From assembly GCA_943331105.2 (NCBI GenBank), contig CALQKH020000016.1, positions 1-64,000 of the forward strand: 64,000 bases of DNA. The letters are read 5' to 3'. A program made the translations under genes and the position numbers. Below the pieces are notes generated by a model. That model was not told the DNA's origin, ran no database searches, and saw nothing but the letters and a program-made list of their open reading frames with translations. Every line of letters starts with the position of its first letter. Within the stretch, counting starts at the first letter, position 1. This DNA comes from Akkermansia muciniphila (lineage in GTDB: Bacteria > Pseudomonadota > Gammaproteobacteria > Burkholderiales > Burkholderiaceae_C). Positions 18,515 through 27,345 of the stretch are shown one piece after another.

Positions 18515-20251
18515 TCAGTGATTGTCTTTGGGAACAGCTGATCCGCGTTGGCCGACCAGGAAGTCCATGTCTGCGCCCTCGTCAGCTTGCAGCACATGGT
18601 CGATGTAGAGTTTCCAGTAGCCTGACTGCATGGCTGGTTCAGGCTTGGTCCATGCGGCCAGGCGTTTGGCCAGTTCCTCGTTGCTGATCATCAATTGCAG
18701 TTTGCGCTCGGGTACGTTGAGCGAGATCATGTCACCGTTTTGCACCACAGCCAGCGGACCGCCTGCAGCCGCTTCAGGTGATGTGTGCAAGACCACGGTG
18801 CCATAGGCGGTGCCACTCATGCGGGCATCGCTGATGCGGACCATGTCGGTGATGCCTTTGCGCAGCACCTTGGGGGGCAGTGGCATGTTGCCGACTTCGG
18901 CCATGCCGGGGTAACCCTTGGGGCCGCAGTTCTTCAGCACCAATATGCAGGTTTCATCGACGTCCAGGTTTTCGTCGTCGATGCGTTTGTGGAAATCATC
19001 GCTGTCTTCAAACACCACGGCCCGGCCCGTGTGCACCATCAGTGCGGGGGTGGCCGCGCTGGGTTTGATGACCGCGCCACGCGGGGCTAAGTTGCCGCGC
19101 AAGATGGCAATGCCCGCTTTTTCTTTGAAAGGCGCGTCCATGGTCTTGATGACACGAGGGTCGTAATTCACGGCCGCTTCGTTGTTCTCGCGCACACTCT
19201 TGCCGCTCACGGTGATGATGTTGTTGTGCAAGAGGCTTTCGATCTCTTTCATGACGACCGGCAAGCCACCCGCATAGCAAAAGTCTTCCATGAGGTGCTC
19301 GCCAGAAGGCTGCATGTTCAAAATGCAGGACATATCACTGCCCAATCGTTCAAAGTCATCCAAGGTGAGTTTCAAACCCAGACGACCGGCAATCGCGATC
19401 AGGTGAATGACAGCGTTGGTCGAGCCACCGATGGCGGCCAGTGTACGGATGGCGTTTTCAAAAGCTTCACGGGTGAGCACTTTGCTGATGGTCTGGTCGG
19501 TGTGAACCATTTCCACAATGCGGCGACCCGAGTCGCGCGCCAAAACGTTGCGGCGACCATCTACCGCAGGGAAGGTGGCATTACCCGGCAAACCAATGCC
19601 CAAGGCTTCGACCATGCAGGCCATGGTGCTGGCCGTGCCCATGGTCATGCAGTGGCCATGGCTGCGGTGCATGCAGCTTTCGGCATCGAAGAAATCAGCC
19701 AGCTTGAGGGTGCCTGCGCGCACCTGTTCGCTCATGCTCCACACGCCTGTGCCGGAGCCCAGTTCTTGGCCGCGCCATTTGCCATTGAGCATGGGGCCAC
19801 CGCTGATGCCAATGGTGGGCAGCCCAACGCTGGAAGCGCCCATCAGCAAACTGGGGGTGGTTTTGTCGCAGCCCATCAGCAGCACCACGCCGTCGATCGG
19901 GTTGCCACGGATGCTTTCTTCCACGTCCATGCTGGCCAGGTTCCGGTAGAGCATGGCGGTGGGGCGCAGCAGCGTTTCGCCGAGAGACATCACGGGAAAC
20001 TCAAGAGGGAATCCGCCAGCCTCGTAAACGCCGATCTTGACCTGCTCGGCCAGAGCGCGGAAGTGCGAATTACAAGGTGTCAGTTCGCTGAAGGTGTTGC
20101 AGATGCCAATGACTGGGCGACCATCAAACTGGTCATGCGGCACGCCCTTGCCTTTAACCCAGCTGCGGTAGGCAAAGCCATCGCGGTCTTGTCGGCCAAA
20201 CCATTGCTGGCTGCGCAGTTCTTCGGGTTTTTTGCGGGGGGTGTCGCTCAT
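18515..20251 (-). CDS. IlvD/Edd-family sugar-acid dehydratase (L-arabinonate dehydratase type)
   Basis: 578 residues from the ATG at 20251 (MSDTPRKKPEELRSQQWFG). The N-terminus with RSQQWFGRQDRDGFAYRSW and CNTFSELTPCNSHF is characteristic of the sugar-acid branch (arabinonate, xylonate, galactonate) rather than branched-chain dihydroxy-acid dehydratase. Cluster Cys residues occur in CNTF, LMGCDKTTPS and SCMHRSHGHCMTMG. It should dehydrate an aldonate to a 2-keto-3-deoxy acid. It is divergent from a GntR regulator with two palindromes between, and upstream of the DenD-like gene. The exact aldonate is not determinable from sequence alone. Confidence 0.87.
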   Translation of the reverse strand: MSDTPRKKPEELRSQQWFGRQDRDGFAYRSWVKGKGVPHDQFDGRPVIGICNTFSELTPCNSHFRALAEQVKIGVYEAGGFPLEFPVMSLGETLLRPTAMLYRNLASMDVEESIRGNPIDGVVLLMGCDKTTPSLLMGASSVGLPTIGISGGPMLNGKWRGQELGSGTGVWSMSEQVRAGTLKLADFFDAESCMHRSHGHCMTMGTASTMACMVEALGIGLPGNATFPAVDGRRNVLARDSGRRIVEMVHTDQTISKVLTREAFENAIRTLAAIGGSTNAVIHLIAIAGRLGLKLTLDDFERLGSDMSCILNMQPSGEHLMEDFCYAGGLPVVMKEIESLLHNNIITVSGKSVRENNEAAVNYDPRVIKTMDAPFKEKAGIAILRGNLAPRGAVIKPSAATPALMVHTGRAVVFEDSDDFHKRIDDENLDVDETCILVLKNCGPKGYPGMAEVGNMPLPPKVLRKGITDMVRISDARMSGTAYGTVVLHTSPEAAAGGPLAVVQNGDMISLNVPERKLQLMISNEELAKRLAAWTKPEPAMQSGYWKLYIDHVLQADEGADMDFLVGQRGSAVPKDNH

Positions 20252-20294
20252 GGTGCGTGTCCAGGTTGGGAGTGAATCGTGAATCTTGAAAATC

Positions 20295-20311
20295 CTATCG
20301 TATGACGATAG
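20295..20311. promoter_or_regulatory. Operator candidate 1 for the GntR regulator
   Basis: Perfect inverted repeat CTATCGT-ATG-ACGATAG, 44 bases upstream of the dehydratase start. It shares the pattern ATC-N7-GATAG with a second site next to the regulator gene, as expected of a FadR-subfamily operator. Confidence 0.65.
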
Positions 20312-20410
20312 AAAAACAAACAGGCTATGTAAAGCCAGCGACATACGGGCAAACCCTAGACGCCAATAAGACCCTGCCTAGGGTTTACCAGAGTCTGTCT
20401 CCGGTCGCCA

Positions 20411-20425
20411 ATCATCATATGATAG
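20411..20425. promoter_or_regulatory. Operator candidate 2 for the GntR regulator
   Basis: ATC-ATCATAT-GATAG contains the perfect palindrome ATCATATGAT (20414-20423). It lies 22 bases before the regulator's start codon, so autoregulation is likely. Confidence 0.55.
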
Positions 20426-20446
20426 GTCGCTCGACCGTATTCGGCC

Positions 20447-21238
20447 ATGACGAACAATTTCCACAAAAATTCTCTTGATTTATTGGGCCAGGCCATTTTG
20501 TCTGGTCGTTATGGGGTGGGCGCAAGCCTGCCTCCTGAGCCTGTTTTGTGCGAAGAGTTGGGTGTGAGCCGCACCGTGGTGCGCGAGGCCATCAAGTCGC
20601 TGGTGGCCAAAGGCTTGCTATCGACCGGCCCCAAGGTCGGCACGCGCGTCATGCCCGATGCGCACTGGAACTGGTTTGACCCCGATGTGGTGGCTTGGCA
20701 GGCTCGCTGCGGTCTGACACCTGAGTTTTTGAAAGACTTGCAAGAGCTGCGTCGCGTGGTCGAGCCAGCCGCAGTGCGCCTGGCTGCTGAGCGGGCCACG
20801 CCCGAAGACATCGCCCACATTGAGACCGCCTATGCGGGCATGAAACAAGCAGTGGAAGAGGGTGGCGATTACGTCACGCACGACCTGCGTTTTCATGAAG
20901 GTTTGCTGCAGGCCTCGCACAACCGCATGCTGGTGCAAATGAGCAAGGCGCTCAATGCCTTGCTGCGCACCAGTTTCGAAATTTCCACCCGCATTGAGGA
21001 TGGCACCAAGACGTCCTTGCCTTTGCACCGTGCGGTGCTCAACGCTGTCATCGCCCGCAACCCTGCCAAGGCCGAACGGGCCGTCATGGTCTTGATCGAA
21101 GGCGCCCGACAAGACATTGAGCAGGTGTTGGCCTCGCGCCGCAAGTTGCCCACGGTCTCGGGGGTGGCCACCCGCATCCAATCGAAAAACCGGTCTGTCA
21201 AGACGGCCGGCAAGAAAGTGATCAGGGCAGTGGCCTGA
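20447..21238 (+). CDS. FadR-subfamily GntR transcriptional regulator
   Basis: 263 residues. The N-terminal winged helix shows LPPEPVLCEELGVSRTVVREAIKSL, the GntR recognition motif, and the C-terminal FCD domain has DLRFHEGLLQASHNRM with Asp/His ligands of its metal-binding effector pocket. It is divergent from the IlvD-type dehydratase and 14 bases ahead of a TRAP transporter, so it probably represses both until a sugar acid or its keto-deoxy product binds. The basic C-terminal tail (KNRSVKTAGKKVIR) is unusual for the family. Confidence 0.9.
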   Translation: MTNNFHKNSLDLLGQAILSGRYGVGASLPPEPVLCEELGVSRTVVREAIKSLVAKGLLSTGPKVGTRVMPDAHWNWFDPDVVAWQARCGLTPEFLKDLQELRRVVEPAAVRLAAERATPEDIAHIETAYAGMKQAVEEGGDYVTHDLRFHEGLLQASHNRMLVQMSKALNALLRTSFEISTRIEDGTKTSLPLHRAVLNAVIARNPAKAERAVMVLIEGARQDIEQVLASRRKLPTVSGVATRIQSKNRSVKTAGKKVIRAVA

Positions 21239-21252
21239 GCCGAAAGACACGC

Positions 21253-21819
21253 ATGCAAAAGACGATCAATGTTTTTTTCAAACTGTTGGAGTTCCTGGTG
21301 GTGGCCTGCCTGGTGGCCATGGTCATCATGGTCTTTGGCAACGTGGTGTTGCGCTACGGGTTCAATTCGGGCATATCGGTTTCAGACGAGATGTCGCGAT
21401 ATTGCTTCATTTGGCTGACCTACATCGGGGCGATGGTGGCCATGCGTGAAAAGGGTCATCTGGGTGTGGATACCCTGGTGCGTCGCTTGCCTTTGGGCGG
21501 TAAAAAGATGTGCTTTTTTCTCAGCGAAATCCTGATGCTGCTTTGCAATGCTTTGTTTTTTTGGGGTACTTGGAAAATGCACGACTTGCAAGTGACCAAC
21601 ATCTCGGTGGTGGTGGGCATTTCCATGATCTGGATCTATGGCATCGGTTACGTCACAGCCAGCGTCATGGCGGTCATGAACCTTAATCAACTGCGCTTGC
21701 TGCTGACGGGTCGCCTGAAAGAAGAGGACTTGGTGATGGTGGTGGAGTCTGAGGACGCAGTGGCCCTCGAAGACTTGGAACCCAAAGCGATGACACCTGA
21801 AATGCGGGGGCGCGCATGA
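21253..21819 (+). CDS. TRAP transporter small permease (DctQ type)
   Basis: 188 residues with four predicted transmembrane helices; the first is EFLVVACLVAMVIMVFGNVVLRYGF and the conserved EMSRYCFIWLTYIGAMVAMREKGHLG stretch is diagnostic of DctQ. It links the binding protein to the large permease in the inner membrane. The 3' end overlaps dctM by 4 bases. The acidic C-terminal tail is somewhat long. First TRAP set of the window, under the GntR regulator. Confidence 0.92.
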   Translation: MQKTINVFFKLLEFLVVACLVAMVIMVFGNVVLRYGFNSGISVSDEMSRYCFIWLTYIGAMVAMREKGHLGVDTLVRRLPLGGKKMCFFLSEILMLLCNALFFWGTWKMHDLQVTNISVVVGISMIWIYGIGYVTASVMAVMNLNQLRLLLTGRLKEEDLVMVVESEDAVALEDLEPKAMTPEMRGRA

Positions 21820-23114
21820 CCATCGCTGTTTTTGTGTTCAGTCTGCTTGGGGCGATGGCCTTGGGCATGCCCATTGCCTATGCCTTGCTGGTGTGTGGTT
21901 TGAGTTTGATGGCCTACATGGCCAGCAACGGCATGATCAACGCGTTCGACAGCCAAATATTGGCGCAGCGCTTTGTCGATGGGGCCGACAACTTCCCGTT
22001 GCTGGCCGTGCCGTTCTTCTTGTTGGCGGGCGAGTTCATGAATGCCGGTGGCTTGAGCCGCCGCATCGTGAACCTGGCCATGGCCTGGGTGGGTCATTTC
22101 CGTGGGGGCTTGGGTTATGTGGCTGTGATGGCAGCGGTCATTATGGCCTCGCTGTCGGGTTCGGCCGTGGCCGACACAGCCGCACTGGCGGCCTTGTTGA
22201 TTCCGATGATGAAGCGGGCGGGTTACAACGTGGGGCGATCGGCCGGTTTGATTGCATCGGGCGGCATCATCGCGCCGGTGATCCCGCCTTCGATCGGTTT
22301 CATCATCTTCGGTGTGGCGGCCAACGTCTCTATCACCAAGCTGTTTTTGGCGGGCATCGTGCCAGGCTTGTTGATGGGCGTGGCCATTGGCTTGACTTGG
22401 TGGTGGGTGGCCAAGCGCGAAAATGTGCAGCCTGGACCTCGCATGAAGCTGGCCGAAAAACTGAAAGCGACCCGTGAAGGGATTTTGGCTTTGGGCTTAC
22501 CGGTGTTCATCATTGGCGGTATGAAGTTTGGTGTGTTCACCCCGACAGAGGCGGCCGTGGTTGCCGCTGTGTACAGCTTTGTGGTGGGGGTGTTCATTTA
22601 CCGTGAGTTGCAGTGGTCCAAGTTGTACGGCTTGATTTTGGCGGCCGGTAAAACCACCTCGGTGATCATGTTCTTGGTGGCTGCCGCCATGGTCAGCGCT
22701 TGGTTGATCACGGTGGCCAACATTCCGGCCGAGGTGGCCCGGATGATGGAGCCACTCATGCACAACAAAACTTTGCTGATGGTGGTGTTGATGCTCTTGG
22801 TCATTGTGGTGGGCACGGCGCTGGACTTCACACCCACCGTGTTGATCCTGACCCCGGTGCTGATGCCTTTGGTCATCAAGGCGGGCATCGATCCCGTTTA
22901 TTTTGGTGTGTTGTTCATCATGAACAACGCCATCGGCCTGATCACACCACCCGTGGGTACCGTGCTCAATGTGGTGTGTGGTGTGGCCAAAATCAACATG
23001 GACACGGCGTTCAGAGGGGTGCTGCCATTTTTGTGGGCGCAACTCGCTGTGCTGGCCTTGTTGATTGCTTTTCCATCTATCGTCATCGAGCCGATGAAAT
23101 GGATGCTGAGATGA
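21816..23114 (+). CDS. TRAP transporter large permease (DctM type)
   Basis: 432-residue integral membrane protein of the DctM family, the sodium-coupled translocating subunit. Family stretches include DNFPLLAVPFFLLAGEFMNAGG, SGSAVADTAALAALLIPMM, GGIIAPVIPPSIGFIIFG and MNNAIGLITPPVGTVLNVVCG. It overlaps dctQ by 4 bases and is followed after 35 bases by the binding protein. Strong similarity in layout to the second set at 28.1 kb suggests the two systems diverged from a common sugar-acid uptake cassette. Confidence 0.94.
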   Translation: MTIAVFVFSLLGAMALGMPIAYALLVCGLSLMAYMASNGMINAFDSQILAQRFVDGADNFPLLAVPFFLLAGEFMNAGGLSRRIVNLAMAWVGHFRGGLGYVAVMAAVIMASLSGSAVADTAALAALLIPMMKRAGYNVGRSAGLIASGGIIAPVIPPSIGFIIFGVAANVSITKLFLAGIVPGLLMGVAIGLTWWWVAKRENVQPGPRMKLAEKLKATREGILALGLPVFIIGGMKFGVFTPTEAAVVAAVYSFVVGVFIYRELQWSKLYGLILAAGKTTSVIMFLVAAAMVSAWLITVANIPAEVARMMEPLMHNKTLLMVVLMLLVIVVGTALDFTPTVLILTPVLMPLVIKAGIDPVYFGVLFIMNNAIGLITPPVGTVLNVVCGVAKINMDTAFRGVLPFLWAQLAVLALLIAFPSIVIEPMKWMLR

Positions 23115-23149
23115 TTTTTTAACCCGTGTATTTTTTAAAGGAGACAAGC

Positions 23150-24157
23150 ATGATGAAACGCAGAAATTTGGTGGCCCTGATTGCGGGCACATTCTTGGTG
23201 GCCTCCAGTGCCATGGCCCAGTTTGCCGACCGCAACATCAAGTTCACCAACGGCGTGAACGAAGACCACCCAGTTGGTGTGGGCGTGAAGAAAATGCAAG
23301 AAGTGCTGGCGGCCAAAACCGGCGGCAAGATGAAAATCACCGCCTTCTGGGGTGGTGCCGCGGGCGGTGACTTGCCAGCCACACAGGCTTTGCGTGCAGG
23401 TACGCAAGAGATGGTTTGCACCTCCAGCTCGCCTTTGGTGGGCATCATCAAAGAGTTGGGTGTGTTTGACTTGCCTTTCCTGTTTGCCAATGAAAAAGAA
23501 GCCGATGCTGTCCTTGATGGTGCAGCTGGCAGGTACTTCAATGCCAAGCTCGAAGCCGCAGGCTTGGTGAACCTGGCGTATTGGGAAAACGGTTTCCGTA
23601 ACCTCACCAACAGCAAGCGCCCAGTCACCAAGTTGGAGGATTTTGAGGGTGTCAAAGTTCGTGTGATGCAGAACAACATCTTCCTGGACACCTTCCGCAC
23701 GCTGGGCACCAATGCCGTGCCCATGGCTTTTGGCGAGGTGTTCACCGCGCTGGAGACCAAGACCATCGACGGTCAGGAAAACCCCTTCGTGACGATTGAG
23801 ACCTCCAAGTTCAACGAAGTGCAGCGTTTCTTGAGTGTGACGCGACATGCCTACACGCCGTTCCTGATTCTTTACAGCAAAAAACTGTGGGACCAGCTGA
23901 ACCCACAAGAGCAGGCGGTGTTGCGTGAAGCTGCACTTGAAGGCCAAAAAGTCCAGCGTGCCGCCAACCGTGCCCTGAACGAAAGATCTTTGGCTTCGCT
24001 CAAAACCAAGGGCATGCAGGTCAATGAAGTCAGTGCTGCCGAGCAAAACCGCATCCGCGCGCGCGTGGCTTCGGTGTACGACAAGCACAAAGACTCGATT
24101 GGCGCCGATGCCATCAAGGTGGTCCAAGACGAGCTGCGCAAGTCACGCGGCGGTTGA
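23150..24157 (+). CDS. TRAP substrate-binding protein (DctP type)
   Basis: 335 residues. The signal peptide MMKRRNLVALIAGTFLVASSAMA is cleaved at AMA-QF; the mature protein has the DctP pattern with GGAAGGDLPATQALRAGTQEM, KRPVTKLEDFEGVKVRVMQN (the conserved Arg contacts the substrate carboxylate) and NAVPMAFGEVFTALETKTIDGQENP. AAAGGAGA precedes ATG 23150. Encoded last in the cassette with a terminator after it. The ligand is probably a sugar acid such as an aldonate, inferred from the flanking dehydratases. Confidence 0.92.
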   Translation: MMKRRNLVALIAGTFLVASSAMAQFADRNIKFTNGVNEDHPVGVGVKKMQEVLAAKTGGKMKITAFWGGAAGGDLPATQALRAGTQEMVCTSSSPLVGIIKELGVFDLPFLFANEKEADAVLDGAAGRYFNAKLEAAGLVNLAYWENGFRNLTNSKRPVTKLEDFEGVKVRVMQNNIFLDTFRTLGTNAVPMAFGEVFTALETKTIDGQENPFVTIETSKFNEVQRFLSVTRHAYTPFLILYSKKLWDQLNPQEQAVLREAALEGQKVQRAANRALNERSLASLKTKGMQVNEVSAAEQNRIRARVASVYDKHKDSIGADAIKVVQDELRKSRGG

Positions 24158-24209
24158 TCTTCACGCCCTTTGATGAGGCGCTTTCGATGGCGCTGACCCA
24201 GAGCTCCAC

Positions 24210-24233
24210 AGCCCCAAGCTGTGGGGCTTTTTT
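24210..24233 (+). terminator. Intrinsic terminator after first TRAP operon
   Basis: AGCCCCA and TGGGGCT form a 7-bp stem with loop AGCTG followed by six T. Some readthrough to the enolase-superfamily gene 22 bases later is possible. Confidence 0.85.
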
Positions 24234-24254
24234 AACGACTGAATAGGTGTTCAC

Positions 24255-25448
24255 ATGAAAATCACGCAACTTGAGACCATCCGTCTGGGCGAGTTTCCCA
24301 ACATCATCTGGGTGCGCGTGCACACCGATGAGGGCTTGGTGGGCTTGGGTGAAACTTTCATGGGTGCGCAAGCGGTTGAGGCTTATTTGCACGAATGGGT
24401 CGCGCCTAAATTGATCGGCCAAGACCCTCTGGCCATCGAGTCTCGCCAGCGCGACATCACTGGCTATTTAGGCTGGCGCGGTTCTGGTGTGGAAACGCGT
24501 GGCAACTCGTCTGTGGACATCGCCTTGTGGGACATCTTTGGCAAAGCCGCTGGCATGCCGGTTTACACGGCCCTCGGCGGCAAGAGCCGCGATGAGATTC
24601 GCGTGTACAACACCTGTGCGGGCTACCAATACATCCGCAGCAACGTCAACCAGACCAGCAGCAACTGGGGTTTGGGCAACAACGCCGGGCCTTACGAAGA
24701 CCTGCAGGGCTTTTTGCACCGTGCCGACGAGGTGGCCGAGTCGTTGCTCTCCGAAGGCATCACCGGCATGAAGATTTGGCCTTTTGATGTGGCTGCAGAA
24801 AAGTCGCATGGCCAGTACATCAGCCCGCAAGACCTGAACACGGCGCTGGAGCCTTTTCGAAAAATCAGGAATGCGGTGGGCGACAAGATGGACATCATGG
24901 TGGAGTTCCACAGTCTGTGGCGCTTGCCCATGGCGCAAAAAATTTCAAGGGCTCTGCAAGAGTTCGACACCTTCTGGCACGAAGATGCCATCCGTATGGA
25001 CAGCCTAGACTTGCTCAAGCAATACGCGGTGGACTGCAAGGCGCTGATTTGTGCGAGCGAGACGCTCAGCTACAAATGGGGTTTCAAGGATTATTTACAA
25101 ACCGGCGTGGCGGGCGTGGCCATGCTGGACCTGAGTTGGTGCGGGGGGCTGACCGAGGCACGCAAAATCGCTGCCATGGCAGACGCCTGGCAACTGCCCG
25201 TGGCCCCGCACGACTGCACCGGGCCTGTGGTGTGGGCTGCGTCCACCCACTTGTCGCTGCATGCGCCCAATGCCTTGATTCAAGAGAGTGTGCGTGCTTT
25301 TTACAGCGGCTGGTACAAGGAGCTGGTGACCGAGCTGCCGCAAGTCAAAAACGGCATGATCAGCCTGAACGACAAACCGGGTCTGGGCTTGGAGTTGCTG
25401 CCCGACTTGCACAAGAGGGGCGATGCGGTGGTGCGCATCAGCCGATGA
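24255..25448 (+). CDS. Enolase-superfamily sugar-acid dehydratase (mandelate racemase subgroup)
   Basis: 397 residues. The N-terminal capping domain is followed by a TIM barrel with three metal-ligand positions visible: MVEFHSLW (Glu where Asp is common, with His two residues on), FWHEDAI, and CASETLSY; the C-terminal APHDCTGP provides a catalytic His. The acid-x-His arrangement recalls D-galactonate and D-mannonate dehydratases. Located directly after the TRAP operon and its terminator, it would dehydrate an imported aldonate to a 2-keto-3-deoxy acid that KdgK or DgoK can phosphorylate. The exact substrate is undetermined. Confidence 0.85.
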   Translation: MKITQLETIRLGEFPNIIWVRVHTDEGLVGLGETFMGAQAVEAYLHEWVAPKLIGQDPLAIESRQRDITGYLGWRGSGVETRGNSSVDIALWDIFGKAAGMPVYTALGGKSRDEIRVYNTCAGYQYIRSNVNQTSSNWGLGNNAGPYEDLQGFLHRADEVAESLLSEGITGMKIWPFDVAAEKSHGQYISPQDLNTALEPFRKIRNAVGDKMDIMVEFHSLWRLPMAQKISRALQEFDTFWHEDAIRMDSLDLLKQYAVDCKALICASETLSYKWGFKDYLQTGVAGVAMLDLSWCGGLTEARKIAAMADAWQLPVAPHDCTGPVVWAASTHLSLHAPNALIQESVRAFYSGWYKELVTELPQVKNGMISLNDKPGLGLELLPDLHKRGDAVVRISR

Positions 25449-25493
25449 AAAAGGGGGTCTGAGAGGGCCCCCTTGCACATGGGTCTCGAAAAA

Positions 25494-26243
25494 TCAACCG
25501 CGACCCACAAACGGCATGTTGGTGGCCATGACGGTGGTGAACAAGATGTTGGCGGACAAAGGCAGGCGGGCCATGGTCAGGAAAGTCTCGACCACAGCGC
25601 TCATGTCCATGCGCGGTTCGGCTTTGATGGTCAGGTCGGCCTGGTGCACGCCCGAGGCCATTTTGAGGGTCATGTCTGAAGCCACGTTGCCGATGTCGAT
25701 CTGGCCCACGGCGATGCTGTAGGGGCGGCCGTCCAAAGACGCAGCGCGGGTCAGGCCCGAAATGGCGTGCTTGGTGGCGGTGTAGGCAATCGAGCCAGGA
25801 CGCGGGACATGGGCTGAGATCGAGCCATTGTTGATGATGCGGCCGCCTTGCGGGCTTTGCTCTTGCATCAGCTTGAAGGCGTACGACAAGGTGTAGAAAG
25901 CGCCGTTCAGGTTGATGTCCACCGCACGGCGCCATTCGTCACCCGACAGGTCGCCTGGCAAGGTGTAGGGCAGGGAAATGCCTGCGTTGTTGAACACCAA
26001 GTCGAGGCGGCCAAAGCGCGAACGAATTTGCTCAAACAGGACTTTGACTTCAGGCTCTTTGGACAGGTCGGTCGGGATGGCGTGGGCGTTGCCAGCATGG
26101 GGGCCTGCTTCGGCCACGGCAGCGGCCAGTGCGTCGGCTCGGCGACCAACCAGAACCACTTGCCAGCCTTCTTTGAGCAGGGCCAGGGCGCAGGCTTTGC
26201 CAATACCTGAACTGGCACCGGTGACGAGGGCGATTTTGGACAT
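25494..26243 (-). CDS. SDR-family oxidoreductase, last gene of the idonate-type operon
   Basis: 249-residue classical SDR: TGASSGIGKACALAL cofactor motif with GRR after the second strand (NADP preference), FNNAGIS, NNGSISAH with the catalytic Ser, and YTATK. The C-terminus RLPLSANILFTTVMATNMPFVGRG is of the type seen in SDRs located in sugar-acid operons. It lies 41 bases after idnD. Probably a further oxidation or reduction step on a keto-sugar acid; substrate unknown. Confidence 0.87.
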   Translation of the reverse strand: MSKIALVTGASSGIGKACALALLKEGWQVVLVGRRADALAAAVAEAGPHAGNAHAIPTDLSKEPEVKVLFEQIRSRFGRLDLVFNNAGISLPYTLPGDLSGDEWRRAVDINLNGAFYTLSYAFKLMQEQSPQGGRIINNGSISAHVPRPGSIAYTATKHAISGLTRAASLDGRPYSIAVGQIDIGNVASDMTLKMASGVHQADLTIKAEPRMDMSAVVETFLTMARLPLSANILFTTVMATNMPFVGRG

Positions 26244-26284
26244 GGTGAAAACTTTCTAGAGAGGACTGGAAAAACCTGCGATTT

Positions 26285-27325
26285 TCAGGCGTTTTGAAAA
26301 GAAATCTGTACCTTGAGCGACTGGCTTTTGTCTGCGGCCAGATCAAAAGCTTCGATGGCGCGCTCCACAGGCAAGATGCCGGTGATCACGGGTTTGCCGT
26401 TGACCAGGCCTTCGTTCAAAAAACGCACGGCGGTGGCGAATTCGGCGTGGAAGCGGAAAGTGCCGCGCAGGTCCACCTCTTTGGCCACGATTTGCGTCAT
26501 GGGCAGGCTGATGTCGCCTCCCATGCCCACGGTGATCAGCACGCCACGGGGCACGATGGTGTCCAGGCCTAAGCGCAAAGCGGCTTCACTGCCCGAGGCT
26601 TCAAACACCACATCGAATTGGCCTTTTTCCACCTTGTAGGCCTCTAGCGCTTGGGGTTGGGTCTTGAGGTTGATGGTCTCGTCAGCGCCCATCTCTTTGG
26701 CGCAAGTCAAAGGCAAGTCGGCGATGTCGGCGGCCACGATGCGGGCAGCACCCGCACGGCGCAATGCACCAATCAAAAGCGAGCCAATGGGGCCGCAACC
26801 GGTCACCAGCACTTGCTTGCCCAAAACGCTGCCCGCACGCTGGATGGCGTGCAAGCCCACCGACAAAGGCTCAGCCAAGGCGGCTTCGGACAGACTCAGG
26901 TGGTCGGCAATCGGGTGGGCTTGGTAGCCCTCGATGATGAGTTGCTCACTGAAGCCCCCTTGGATGTGCGGGAAGGGCATGGCACTGCCGTAAAAACGCA
27001 TGTGGAGGCAATGGTTGTGCTGGCCCGCTTGGCAAAAGCGGCAGTGGCCGCAGGGGCGCGAAGGTGAGATGGCAATGCGCTGGCCTTGGGGCACGCCGCT
27101 CACACCCGCTCCCACAGCATCGACCACACCCGAGATTTCGTGACCCAGCGCAATCGGCTGCTTGATGCGCACGGTGCCAAAGCCACCGTGTTGGTAGTAA
27201 TGCAGGTCCGAGCCGCAAATGCCGCCATAGGCCACATTCACGCGCAGCTGCTGCTCACCCAAAGGTGGCAACTCGGTATGTTCGATGCGCAGGTCTTGGG
27301 CCGAATGGCAGACAACGGATTTCAT
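26285..27325 (-). CDS. idnD: L-idonate 5-dehydrogenase
   Basis: 346-residue zinc medium-chain dehydrogenase oxidising L-idonate to 5-keto-D-gluconate. Catalytic zinc ligands are in GGICGSDLHYYQHG and ALGHEISG; the structural zinc lobe CGHCRFCQAGQHNHC has four Cys; VTGCGPIGSLLIGALRRAGA binds the nucleotide. The YYQHGGFGTVRIKQPIALGHE stretch matches IdnD better than sorbitol dehydrogenase. ATG 27325 has an AGGA site upstream. It follows idnO by 20 bases, reproducing the idnD/idnO pairing known from E. coli. Confidence 0.9.
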   Translation of the reverse strand: MKSVVCHSAQDLRIEHTELPPLGEQQLRVNVAYGGICGSDLHYYQHGGFGTVRIKQPIALGHEISGVVDAVGAGVSGVPQGQRIAISPSRPCGHCRFCQAGQHNHCLHMRFYGSAMPFPHIQGGFSEQLIIEGYQAHPIADHLSLSEAALAEPLSVGLHAIQRAGSVLGKQVLVTGCGPIGSLLIGALRRAGAARIVAADIADLPLTCAKEMGADETINLKTQPQALEAYKVEKGQFDVVFEASGSEAALRLGLDTIVPRGVLITVGMGGDISLPMTQIVAKEVDLRGTFRFHAEFATAVRFLNEGLVNGKPVITGILPVERAIEAFDLAADKSQSLKVQISFQNA

Positions 27326-27345
27326 GGGGGGTCCTCGCAAAAGCT

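Noticed and set aside
19226..20275. Long plus-strand open frame opposite the IlvD-type dehydratase
   Set aside because: Antisense shadow with composition-biased translation.
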